Shown here one piece after another: positions 34,512-44,476 of a stretch of 64,000 nt of DNA. Location of the stretch: assembly GCA_016928075.1 (NCBI GenBank), contig JAFGLJ010000027.1:186001-250000 (forward strand), in the 5' to 3' direction. This DNA is from Bacteroidales bacterium. GTDB taxonomy: Bacteria > Bacteroidota > Bacteroidia > Bacteroidales > VadinHA17. A model generated the notes under the pieces. The model was not told where the DNA came from, searched no databases, and worked only from the letters and a program-made list of their open reading frames with translations. How positions within the stretch are numbered: position 1 is the stretch's first letter; every line of letters begins with the position of its first letter. Both the position numbers and the translations under genes were made by a program.

Positions 34512-36900
34512 ATTTTTCCAATTGTTGCAGCTTTTCTGACAAAGCTTTTTGCTGCTCATTAGACAGACCATTTAGCTCCAGAGCCTTCATTAAAATCTCC
34601 CTGGCCTTTTTATATTCACCGGCATTCGTTAATATATCTGCCATAAGTAAATAAGATTCAATATATTGGGGGAAGTCAGATATAACATTCACCAGAATTT
34701 CTTTTGATCCTGATGCATTGCCCGATCTTAACATGTAAAAAGCATAAGTATAGGCATATTTAGGGTTTCCTGGTTCTCAATACATAGCTTTCCGGCTCAG
34801 CTCAACTGCTTCGCCAAGTTTATTCTGTGACAGTAGCACCGCCAGATTATAGGCAGCCAAGGCATTTTTATCACTCACCTCTAAAAGACGTCTGAAATAT
34901 TGAGCCGCCATTTCATTATCACCTCTCTCTCCATATAATAAAGCAATGTTAGTCAATGCTGTTTCATGATCAGGTTCAATTGAAAGAGCCTTGTTAAACA
35001 TTTCTTCTGCACTTTCATAATCTCCCATCAACGAATAAACAAAGCCGGCATTCACCATTGGCATAATAGCCTCCGGGTATATTCTAAATGATGTAATATA
35101 GGAGTTTAAGGCCTTATTAAATTCATTCCGGTTACTTTAATAATTCCCGAGATTATAATGAGCTGACCACGAATCTGGATGTGTAACCAGTGATGCTTCG
35201 TATTCCTTGAAGGCCTCCAATACTTTTGCCCTGTCAGACTCAACTATATTGGTCAAGGGCAACGAACTGAGCGCATATGCTGCATTTAGTCTTACCACCC
35301 TGTATTGATCATCAATAAGTTGCAGGAGCCTTTCAAAAACCTCTGCAGAATAGTTCATGGAAAGGCTGTGCGCAGCAGCTCCTCTAACCAGGGGAGACTT
35401 ATGATAAGTGAGGTTGTACATTACTGCCCATTTTGCAGTATCATTACATTGTTCAAGCAATCTAATGAAAGAAGTAGTATAAACATTATCAAAGCGTCCT
35501 TCTTCCAGACCGGTCAGTATTTTATCAAGCTCAGACCAATCACCTTCCCTGGCTTTTCTTATAAGTTCACCGTTAACAATAGTTTCATTCTGGTATTCAA
35601 CTTTATGAGTCTCTTTAATTAACTTGTCAGCCCATTCAGCCGATTGAACATCATGGCATATATTGCAGGCATTAGGTGAGCCGAAAGCCATGGTAGCCTG
35701 TGGCATGGGTGGTCTGAATGAATGATCACTTCTATCCATTCGTGCAAAACTTGTTTTTGGCATATGACAGGCTATGCATTTGCTTGCCTCGGAGTTGGGA
35801 TTATGAAAAGAATGTTCACTTACATTATTTACCCTTTCATCGTGACATGGCATACATGCATCATTAGCATTCTCCCCGGCAAATCGATATCGGCCGCTTG
35901 AAGTGTGACAATCAACACAGTGCATATCACTGGCAGCAGCACATTTATTCATCTCCCATGTGGTCATAGTATAATTTTCCCCCAAATCACGACCGTCTGC
36001 ATAAAAATCGGGATTCTCAAGTGTAACAAGATCAAAATAATCATAAAATAAACCACCAGGTTCAAAAGATTGTGCAATCACAGTTGCTTTTGCATGGCAC
36101 GAACCACATGCAGAATTATGTTGTTCAGAAGTGAACATGCTTGTTTGCACTATTTTGAGATCTTCCGGTGTATTTCCCTCTCCTGCTTTTACGCATGCTA
36201 CTATATGGTCATAACTGGGGCCGTGACATGTTTCACAATTAATTCCCGGCTCTCTCCATGTTGTATTATAACTGTTATCAGCAAGATTATAATTCGTTTC
36301 CAACTGGCTTACATGGCAATTGTAGCAGGTTGTATTGAAAGTGAATAAGTGGTTACGCCAGTCCAGTGGTGCATCTTCAATGTTTTCGAAGTGTCTCAAT
36401 CCGCTTTCAGGATTATTATACCAGCTTTCCGTATCACAATCGTAGGCAAGTGGCAATACCTGAAGGCGTCCACCAGGGAATGGTGTAAGGAAATAATAGA
36501 TATACTTCCCTCCCATCGTATGGACTGCAGGAAACCTCGATACTGTACCCGAGGTTTTTTGCTCAATGAAAAACAGGGTGTCACCATCTAATGAGACCTT
36601 AAAGGTATCCGTCCCTACCTGAACTGACTGGTTGAATGCATGTATATTTGCGCGGATAAAAGCACCCGTAACTGGTTGCATGGCCAGTCCATGATATGAA
36701 TCATGCCACAGCTGGTAGAATTTTTCGTGGCAAGGATTGCAACTTTCACTGCCTGAATAGGCAGCTATTTCTTCTCTTAAATTATTTGCCCATTTATTTT
36801 GTATATATATTATTGCTACAATCCCGGAGATAACTAAAAGAAAAATAATTATAGGAATCAATAACCTGTATTTCAATCTAATATATGTTCCTTTTATCAT
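34501..36900 (-). pseudogene. octaheme c-type cytochrome with HEAT/TPR tail, interrupted by two nonsense codons
   Basis: One continuous frame of 799 codons is broken only by TAA (35137-35139) and TGA (34777-34779). The first part (587 residues) has a membrane anchor and eight haem-binding CxxCH motifs: CNPCH, CYNCH, CETCH, CGSCH, CVDCH, CMPCH, CIACH, CNICH. HEAT-like repeats follow (LVRGAAAHSLSMNYS, VVRLNAAYALSSLP), then TPRs on both sides of the stops (SAHYNLGNY; GDYESAEEMFNKALSIEPDH). The stops seem to replace a Tyr (LGNY-stop-SNRNEF) and a Leu (KAMY-stop-EPGNPK) by single base changes. A truncated 587-residue cytochrome could still be made. Likely a recent pseudogene or a sequencing error. 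Confidence 0.8.
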
Positions 36901-36935
36901 TTTGATAATTCATTACAAAAATTTAGTCTCTATGT

Positions 36936-38519
36936 TTATTTAGGCCGGGCTGACCTCCAGCCTGCCTTTAGCTTTTTACCTAAATCATCTATTATATTAC
37001 TATTCACCGGGTCGTATGCGATATTAATATTTTCTTCAGGATCATTTTGATGATCATATAATTCAGCGGTAACATAATCGAGTGGTACCTTATTTTCATT
37101 ATCCCAGAAGTACCATTCAATATAGTGATATCGGTCAGTTCTCATGGAATAACCCATATATCTCTTCCCATCGATAGCCACTTTGGGTCTTCTATGAAAC
37201 TGGCTGAATATTGCACTTTTCCATTCCCTGTCAGGATCGTTAAGCAGTGGAACCATGCTTGTTCCCTGTAGATAATCAGGCACCTCAATGCCCGCCAGTT
37301 CGCATAGTGTAGGAAAAACATCAACCAGTTCGGTAAGTCCTTCGGAACACCTTCCCTTTCCCTTTATACCCGGCGCCCTAATAATGAGTGGTACCCGTGT
37401 ATCAATCTCATAGTTAGTCATTTTACCCCAGCTTCCATGTTCCCCGAGTTTCCATCCATGATCTCCCACAATAACAACTATTGTATTATCTGCCAGACCC
37501 ATTTTTTCAAGACCGTCCATTAGTTTCCCGAAACAGGCATCAACAAAACTCACAGAAGCATAATAGCCATGCTTAAGAATTCTTCCAATACTGTCTGGAA
37601 GAGTCCCGTTAGCGGGATACTGTACTACTCCTTCCATATCATAGCAGTTGGCAAGTTCGTACATGGAATTCATCGCGAAGCCAGGTGCATTAACAGGTAG
37701 AAAATTATTTGTTGATGGAGTTATTGATCTATCGTTGTACAATTTCCAATATTTCTCGGGAGCTACAAATGGCAGGTGAGGCCTGTAATATCCCATTGCA
37801 AGGTAAAATGGATTTTCTCTCTCTTTTAGTCTTGCGATAGTTTCAAGGGCAAGATCTGTTTGTGCTCCATCATAAAATTCACTGTCTGGTGCATCGTAAC
37901 TCTCGACTGATGTTCCGTACCCCCAACCGTCTGCGTAGAGTTTAACCCCCGGATGGTTCTTAATCCTTTCAGCCCTTCTTTCGATCTGACGGGCATTGAT
38001 TTCATCATCATAATGAAAAGACTCCGCATCTCTGTCAATCATATCAGCAGTTTTATACTTATCCGGCCTAAGATCAGGCTCATCAAAAGATATTGAGTCA
38101 GGGACATGATTATGGAATATTTTACCGATTGATACTGTATGGTAACCATACTCTTTGAAATACTGAGGCATTGTTTTAATATCGGGTATTGCTCCCCTAT
38201 GGTGGTCACCAAGGTGCCAGGACCTGATTGAATCCGGCCTCAAACCAGTCATATAACTCGCACGTGAGGGCTGACAGACAGCAACCTGGCAATAAGTATT
38301 AAGAAAAGCAACACCCTGATCTGCCAGCTTATCAAGATTTGGTGTGAAAATTTCATCATTCCCATAACAACCCAGTTCGGGACGCAGGTCATCGAAAGAG
38401 ATAAATATTACATTCGGTCTCTTTTTAAAGTCATCTTTGCTATGTCCGCATCCTGGAATTATTAAAATCATTATCTGGACAAAAATGATTATTTTGGCTT
38501 TAGTTAGAATCCTTATCAT
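36936..38519 (-). CDS. iduronate-2-sulfatase-like S1 sulfatase lipoprotein
   Basis: A 527-residue formylglycine sulfatase. The lipoprotein signal ends at IPGC (Cys24). The metal site SFDDLRPELGCYG is the form seen in iduronate-2-sulfatase-like enzymes; the maturation motif is CQPSRASYMTGLRP (Cys82), followed by SIGKIFH and GDHGWKLGEHGSWGK. The ATG at 38519 was preferred over an in-frame TTG two codons upstream. It is 35 bases upstream of the octaheme/TPR gene on the same strand, giving an unusual sulfatase-cytochrome-Rid unit. An iduronate or related 2-sulfate is a reasonable but unproven substrate. Confidence 0.88.
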   Translation of the reverse strand: MIRILTKAKIIIFVQIMILIIPGCGHSKDDFKKRPNVIFISFDDLRPELGCYGNDEIFTPNLDKLADQGVAFLNTYCQVAVCQPSRASYMTGLRPDSIRSWHLGDHHRGAIPDIKTMPQYFKEYGYHTVSIGKIFHNHVPDSISFDEPDLRPDKYKTADMIDRDAESFHYDDEINARQIERRAERIKNHPGVKLYADGWGYGTSVESYDAPDSEFYDGAQTDLALETIARLKERENPFYLAMGYYRPHLPFVAPEKYWKLYNDRSITPSTNNFLPVNAPGFAMNSMYELANCYDMEGVVQYPANGTLPDSIGRILKHGYYASVSFVDACFGKLMDGLEKMGLADNTIVVIVGDHGWKLGEHGSWGKMTNYEIDTRVPLIIRAPGIKGKGRCSEGLTELVDVFPTLCELAGIEVPDYLQGTSMVPLLNDPDREWKSAIFSQFHRRPKVAIDGKRYMGYSMRTDRYHYIEWYFWDNENKVPLDYVTAELYDHQNDPEENINIAYDPVNSNIIDDLGKKLKAGWRSARPK

Positions 38520-39434
38520 GATCAACTATCTATTTAATTTTAATAATATATATTTAATATTCATGTTAAGGTATTTGAATCACTTTCACAGGTGCATCCG
38601 ACTCCTGTAATCAAATACCATGACATCATCCTGGTCTTGCTTATTATGCTCTTTACAATATTGAATACTAGAATCTCATTCAGATGTTTGTTGGAAATTT
38701 TTATACCAATATTTCATTTACACATATCGAACCCTAATCAATTGCAGAAGGAGGTATTGAATTATTATAACCTCTTGTTAGTACTAAAATTTTTCTGATC
38801 CTTTACAAATCCTTGTACATTAGACCCTGAAACACTATTGTAAGGAATAGAAAAATGAGAATTTTTTTATTACTTGACAATATTTATTTTTATAATGCAA
38901 TTATAAAATACTAATTAACTTAAAGATTTTATTATCACCAAAAAATACAGACTATATTTATATACTATTACTACTCCAAACCTGTCCTCACGACAAATCT
39001 TGCGTCTCAGACAATCAAATTTTTGACTAACTGTGTCGATCCCTTGATTGTTCCTTATTAATATTTAGATCTACGATAATGATAAGCCGAATTCCTTAAT
39101 CATATCAACTGTGTAAAAGAAGATTTCACACCTTAAGCCCATCCTTGAATCCAGCTGTAGATGACACAACGCAGCCACACTTTCCATTTAATAAAACCTT
39201 TGTTATGAATCAGGTAATACTTTTAAAGAAATCAATAAATCAAAGTATCCTGATAAATTAGACTCAGATACTATCAGATATTACATTATGAAATAAATTC
39301 ATATATCAAATAACAATATTTCAATATTTAGTTAAGTATTTTAATATTTACACTAGTTTATTTCAAAAAAAACATATATCTTGATAGCAGATAAAAAGGA
39401 TCGTGTTAGCTGTTTCAATTCTAATTGACAACAT
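38520..39434. other. 915-base AT-rich divergent intergenic region
   Basis: The region lies between divergent sulfatases. No supported gene, RNA, transposase remnant or strong hairpin was recognised. A 68-codon ORF (38592-38798) has no family resemblance and is not accepted. The length suggests a lost gene or an insertion site whose content has decayed. Confidence 0.6.
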
Positions 39435-40913
39435 ATGAATATTAAGATACTCGTTTACTTAATTATTATATTCTCGGCCTACTCATGTTTTAGAGAGAAA
39501 AATAACAAATCAGCCAATCACCCCAATATAATTCTGATAATAGCAGACGACATGGGCTATGGTGATGCCGGTTGCTATAATGACCAGTCCCTTATACCAA
39601 CACCTAATATAGATAGATTAGCAAGTGAAGGAATATTATTCACTGATGCACATTCTCCTGCCTCTGTATGCTCTCCATCCAGATATGGATTACTTACCGG
39701 AAGATACTCCTGGAGAACGAGATTAAAAAGTGGTGTTCTTATTGGTTACGATGAAACTCCACTTATTGAGCCAGGAAGAAACACCCTTGGATCACTTTTA
39801 AAAGAAAGTGGATATGAAACTGCTTGTATAGGTAAATGGCATATAGGTCTAAACTGGCCGGTTAAAGATGGAAGTATCCTATTGGATGATAAGAACAGGT
39901 GGCAGGAAGATCAGTCTATATTCAGGGCAAACGAACAAAGTATTGATTTTACAAGACCTGTAACCGGAGGGCCTGGGGATCTTGGTTTTGATTATTCGTT
40001 TATTACCTTCGGATGCTCCACAAGCGATCCCCCTTATGTATTTATTGAAGACGGTTACCCAGTTACAGTGCCAACGGAAATGCCCCCTGAGGAATATATC
40101 GGACTTCCTGGCTTTGTGCCAGGGTTAATGGATCCAAACTGGTCTCAGGAAGAAGTCGATATAATCTTTACGGATAAAGGAATAGACTTTATCGAGACTC
40201 ACTTAAAGAAGTCTCCCCATAGTCCATTTTTTCTATATCTGGCATTATCATCACCACATATCCCTTTTCTTGTTCCAGAGATTGCGAAAGGCAAATCTAC
40301 CGAAGGTCCCAGAGGCGATCTTGTCCACCTAGTTGATTTATGTTTAGGTGAAATAATAAAAGTAGTAGAAGAAAATGGTATTGTAGATAATACCTTAATT
40401 ATTTTCACAAGTGATAATGGTCCCCGGAAAGGAGCAAACGGACACAAATCTGCCGGTAATCTCAGGGGATATAAAGCAAATATATGGGAAGGAGGTCACA
40501 GGATACCTTTTATAGCCAGATGGCCTCAGAAAATAGATGCTAATATAAATTCTGATGAAGTAATAAGCTTTACTGACATGTTTGCAACATTTTCAGAATT
40601 AACAGGAATAAATGATATCAAAGGTGGAGAAGACAGTTACTCTGTATTAAGTGCTTTTTTTGGTGAAAAAATTGAAAAGAATAATGATAAACCCCGCGTC
40701 TTTCATTCCTCTAAAGGTTTATTTGCTATCAGAAAAGGCAAATGGAAATTAATCGAAGGTAATGTTGATACTACGGATTCTGAAATTGATAAGGGACAAT
40801 TATATAATCTTGATAATGATCCATATGAAACCAGAAATCTGTGGGATAACAATCCAGATATTGTAAATGATTTACTCATTTTGCTTAATCGTATAAAACT
40901 AGGTGTATTATGA
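39435..40913 (+). CDS. S1-family arylsulfatase-like lipoprotein
   Basis: A 492-residue sulfatase with lipoprotein signal ending at AYSC (Cys18). Active-site parts are IIADDMGYGDAGCY, CSPSRYGLLTGRYSWRTRLKSG (Cys79, with the R-T-R-L extension common in arylsulfatase A-like enzymes), IGKWHIGL and FTSDNGPRKGANGHKSAG. It is the first of three rightward sulfatases (39.4-44.3 kb) with gaps of 209 and 169 bases, so they may be separately transcribed. DNA here is clearly more AT-rich than in the housekeeping part of the window. Confidence 0.9.
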   Translation: MNIKILVYLIIIFSAYSCFREKNNKSANHPNIILIIADDMGYGDAGCYNDQSLIPTPNIDRLASEGILFTDAHSPASVCSPSRYGLLTGRYSWRTRLKSGVLIGYDETPLIEPGRNTLGSLLKESGYETACIGKWHIGLNWPVKDGSILLDDKNRWQEDQSIFRANEQSIDFTRPVTGGPGDLGFDYSFITFGCSTSDPPYVFIEDGYPVTVPTEMPPEEYIGLPGFVPGLMDPNWSQEEVDIIFTDKGIDFIETHLKKSPHSPFFLYLALSSPHIPFLVPEIAKGKSTEGPRGDLVHLVDLCLGEIIKVVEENGIVDNTLIIFTSDNGPRKGANGHKSAGNLRGYKANIWEGGHRIPFIARWPQKIDANINSDEVISFTDMFATFSELTGINDIKGGEDSYSVLSAFFGEKIEKNNDKPRVFHSSKGLFAIRKGKWKLIEGNVDTTDSEIDKGQLYNLDNDPYETRNLWDNNPDIVNDLLILLNRIKLGVL

Positions 40914-41121
40914 ATAATTTTTTACTTATAATAAAGATTTTATTGGCAAATCATGGGATTGTGTTTAGAGATGACGAGTACAGATGAAACTCAATAAAAG
41001 TCACATGACCTTGTTCGTAAAAATAGACATCCTAGACATACGAATATTATTATAACCAGAAAAAAAACATAACTTCTTGCAATAAAAGAATATTAAATAT
41101 AACAATATTAATAATGAGATT

Positions 41122-42570
41122 ATGAAACCAGTTTCTATTACAGTCATACTATTTTTTTCATTCCTGCTCTTTTCATGCAAGGATACAAGTAAAACAGAAG
41201 ATAAGACAAATGTCATAGTAATCTTAACAGATGATCAGGGAACACTTGATGTAAACTGTTATGGATCTGCAGACCTGTATACTCCCAATATTGACAAATT
41301 GGCTGATACAGGAATATTGTTTACACAGGCATATGCACATACCGTTTGTTGTCCTACCAGGGCAGCTCTGCTTACAGGGCGGGCTCCACAAAGAAGTAAT
41401 GTAAATTCATGGGTTCAGAATAATGCCTATGCCAAACAACCAGGTAGAAATATGTTTCTTGATGAAATTACAATTGCTGAAGTGCTAAAGGCTGAAGGAT
41501 ATGTTACAGGTTTATTCGGGAAATGGCATGTAGGATCTGATCTGAATCATGGACCTCTTTCCCAGGGTTTTGATGAATTTTATGGTATAAGAAATGGTTT
41601 CATAGACAATTATAATCATTATTTCCTTCATGGTAAGGGTCACCATGATCTATGGGAAAATGATACAGAAGTTTTTGAGGAGGGCAAATATTTCCCAGAT
41701 CTAATTACCTCAAAAGCAATCGATTTTATTGACAGAAACCAGGATACTGCCTTTTTTATGTATCTAGCTTACAATATTCCACATTACCCAGAACAATCTG
41801 ATGAAAAATTTGAAAGCTATTATCAGGGTCTTCAGGAACCACGAAAAAGTTATGCCAAAATGATCTCCACTACTGATGAAAAAATCGGACTTATCCTGGA
41901 TAAACTTGAATCGATTAATTTAAGAGATCGTACACTAATTATTTTTATGAGTGATAACGGACACTCCACAGAAAATGCTAAAATATCGGTTGATAATCAT
42001 AATAGTGGATTACCACGTAGAACTAATTATGGAGCAAACGGAGGAGGAGGAAATACAGGCAAATGGAGAGGTGCCAAAGGGAGTTTTTTCGAAGGAGGGA
42101 TAAGAGTTCCTGCAATAATAAGTTATCCAGGGTATATTCCACAGGGACAAAAGAGAGATCAGATAATAACAGTCATGGATATCCTGCCAACTATTTGTGA
42201 AATAACAGGGGCAAAACTTCCGGATTGTCAACTCGATGGTTACAGTATAATACCAATAATCGCTGATAATAAGATAAAGTCTAATCATGTGGTTTTGTAT
42301 TTCCAATGGGAAAATAGCTGGGCTGTGAGAGAAGGTAACTGGAAGCTTATAATGAATGGTTTTGATTCAACAGATGAACTGTCTGGCCATCCTATAAGAA
42401 AAGAGAAGATGGAAAGCCCATATCTTGCAAACCTGGATGATGATAACCCAGAAGAAAAAAATTACGCGAATGAACATCCCGAAATAGTAGAACGACTGAC
42501 AAAATTATATGAATCATGGTCAGAAAAAGTCTTTTCTAATAACGGTAATACAACAGAGCATATTCAGTGA
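41122..42570 (+). CDS. S1-family sulfatase lipoprotein with CCPTR active-site motif
   Basis: A 482-residue sulfatase with lipoprotein signal ending at FSCKDTS (Cys19). The metal site is ILTDDQGTLDVNCYG. The maturation motif reads CCPTRAALLTGRAP: the formylglycine position is Cys76, the next residue is also Cys, and Thr79 replaces the usual Ser, so CxPxR is kept but CxPSR is not. Downstream are FGKWHVG, FMSDNGHSTEN and GGNTGKWRGAKGSFFEGG. It shares the AT-rich composition of the preceding gene. Substrate unknown. Confidence 0.9.
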   Translation: MKPVSITVILFFSFLLFSCKDTSKTEDKTNVIVILTDDQGTLDVNCYGSADLYTPNIDKLADTGILFTQAYAHTVCCPTRAALLTGRAPQRSNVNSWVQNNAYAKQPGRNMFLDEITIAEVLKAEGYVTGLFGKWHVGSDLNHGPLSQGFDEFYGIRNGFIDNYNHYFLHGKGHHDLWENDTEVFEEGKYFPDLITSKAIDFIDRNQDTAFFMYLAYNIPHYPEQSDEKFESYYQGLQEPRKSYAKMISTTDEKIGLILDKLESINLRDRTLIIFMSDNGHSTENAKISVDNHNSGLPRRTNYGANGGGGNTGKWRGAKGSFFEGGIRVPAIISYPGYIPQGQKRDQIITVMDILPTICEITGAKLPDCQLDGYSIIPIIADNKIKSNHVVLYFQWENSWAVREGNWKLIMNGFDSTDELSGHPIRKEKMESPYLANLDDDNPEEKNYANEHPEIVERLTKLYESWSEKVFSNNGNTTEHIQ

Positions 42571-42738
42571 TGGTTTAATCAATAAGAGCGCTCGATCATA
42601 GGCAATATTGTTTCATATACAAAACTTTTTTCAAGTTTCAGATTAAAGAATGTTTATATTCTGATTTTGACCATAATACAATATGAAGATATCAATGGAT
42701 TAATTATATTTACATACTGAAATTAAATATTATCCAAA

Positions 42739-44322
42739 ATGTACACCATATTTAACCATAGAGTTATTATTTTCCTTCTTTTGCTTTTTGTTGTTTCATG
42801 TAACTCCTACCAGAAAAAGGAGAAACCCAACATACTGTTCATCATGTCTGATGACCATACCACTCAGGCATTTGGAATTTATAATTCAAGGCTTGCCTCC
42901 CTCAATCCCACACCAAACCTCGACAGGATGGCCAGAGAAGGTATGATATTTGAAAATGTCTTTTGCACCAATGCTATATGCACGCCCAGCAGGGCATCAA
43001 TAATTACCGGACAGTATCCTCAAACCAATGGCGTACTTGACCTGACCGGAAGCGTCCCGCTAGAACGACAGTACCTGCCTGAAGAAATGCGCAAATTGGG
43101 CTATCAAACGGCAATGATAGGTAAATGGCATTTGAAAGAAGAACCTGGAGCATTTGATTACTATAATGTCCTTCCCGGACAGGGCAGATACTACGATCCC
43201 ACAACACGCGAATCTTCCAAAAAAGGTAAATGGCCAAATAACACAGTTGAACACTCAGGACATTCCTCTGATGTGCTTACTGACCTGAGCCTCAAGTGGC
43301 TAAGAAACAGGGACAGATCAAAACCTTTTTTTCTGATGCATCACTTCAAAGCACCACATGATCATTTCCAAAATGCAGAACGCTATGATTCATATCTTGA
43401 GAATGTTGATATCCCGGAGCCTGAAAGTCTGTACAAACCTGGCAATCATGGTTCTATTTCAACAAGGGGGATCAATGATAGTTTAATTCATTTAATAGGA
43501 GCATCGGTATCAAAAAGATGCAACACCTGGGGCCTGGGTGGAAGTTTAGGCATCAGTGATTCTTTACCAGAGCCTGAATATACTCACCAGGTTTATCAGA
43601 CGTTTTTAAAGAGATATTTGCGATGTGTAAAAGGCATTGATGATAATATTAAAAGGATCATAGATTACCTGAAAGAGGAAGGTATATATGATAATACAAT
43701 CATTATATACACAGGAGATCAGGGATATTTTCTTGGTGAACACGATTATTTCGATAAAAGGTGGATGTACGAAGAAGCGATGAGGATGCCATTTTTTGTT
43801 CGTTTCCCAAATGCTGTTAAAGAAGGTAGCCGTACAGATTTACTTATCAATAATACTGATTTTGCTCCTACTATTATCGAACTGGCAGGTGGTAAGGTAC
43901 CTGGGTATATGCAGGGAAAAAGCTTTAAGAGGACTATAGAAGGTAAAAAGGAAAAAAACTGGAGAGAGGAAACTTATTATCGGTACTGGATGCATATGGC
44001 CCATTACCTTGGCAATCCTGCGCATTTGGGGTTAAGAACAAAAAAATACAAGCTTATATTTTTCTATGGTGTTGACTTTGAAGATCCTCCGAGAACAGAT
44101 TACTGGGGATCCCAGGCTGATATGAAAACACCCCCGGGTTGGGAATTCTACGACCTTGAGAATGACCCCCATGAGATGAATAACCTGTACAATGATCCTG
44201 GTTATTCTGAAATTATTGGTGAACTTAAAATCAGATTAAAAACATTACGCGAAGAACTTAACGAAACTGACATTAATTATCCTCATATTCAAAAGATAAT
44301 AAATAATAACTGGGACAACTGA
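42739..44322 (+). CDS. S1-family sulfatase lipoprotein (N-acetylglucosamine-6-sulfatase-like)
   Basis: A 527-residue sulfatase with lipoprotein signal ending at VVSC (Cys21). The metal-binding segment is IMSDDHTTQAFGIY; the maturation motif is CTPSRASIITGQYPQTNGV (Cys81), then IGKWHLKEEPGAFDY and YTGDQGYFLGEHDYFDKRWMYEE, typical of GlcNAc-6-sulfatase-like and related polysaccharide sulfatases. The C-terminal third has a degraded copy at 32963-33371, showing that this lineage once had at least two copies in the region. Substrate is not assignable beyond a sulfated glycan. Confidence 0.9.
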   Translation: MYTIFNHRVIIFLLLLFVVSCNSYQKKEKPNILFIMSDDHTTQAFGIYNSRLASLNPTPNLDRMAREGMIFENVFCTNAICTPSRASIITGQYPQTNGVLDLTGSVPLERQYLPEEMRKLGYQTAMIGKWHLKEEPGAFDYYNVLPGQGRYYDPTTRESSKKGKWPNNTVEHSGHSSDVLTDLSLKWLRNRDRSKPFFLMHHFKAPHDHFQNAERYDSYLENVDIPEPESLYKPGNHGSISTRGINDSLIHLIGASVSKRCNTWGLGGSLGISDSLPEPEYTHQVYQTFLKRYLRCVKGIDDNIKRIIDYLKEEGIYDNTIIIYTGDQGYFLGEHDYFDKRWMYEEAMRMPFFVRFPNAVKEGSRTDLLINNTDFAPTIIELAGGKVPGYMQGKSFKRTIEGKKEKNWREETYYRYWMHMAHYLGNPAHLGLRTKKYKLIFFYGVDFEDPPRTDYWGSQADMKTPPGWEFYDLENDPHEMNNLYNDPGYSEIIGELKIRLKTLREELNETDINYPHIQKIINNNWDN

Positions 44323-44476
44323 CCATATTATTATTCATCGTTTGAAATCGAACTTTCATTATTACCTTGCTTTTAACATAAAGCATGGCAATAATTTCTC
44401 AAAACCGAGTCAAAGTGGATGTTGGAGTTAAGAAAAAGAATGACACACTTAATTGAACATAACCATCTCTAATTCC

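Noticed and set aside
34777-34779. TGA in the octaheme/TPR gene as a selenocysteine codon
   Set aside because: The repeat context predicts Leu, not Cys, no SECIS-like hairpin was noticed after it, and a TAA stop lies upstream in the same frame.
38592-38798. 68-codon ORF in the geneless region
   Set aside because: It has no family resemblance, a low-complexity hydrophobic/aromatic composition typical of AT-rich noise, and no promoter or good start context.
38874-38896. TTGACA and TATAAT words resembling a sigma-70 promoter
   Set aside because: The spacing is only about 11 bases and Bacteroidota housekeeping promoters use another consensus.
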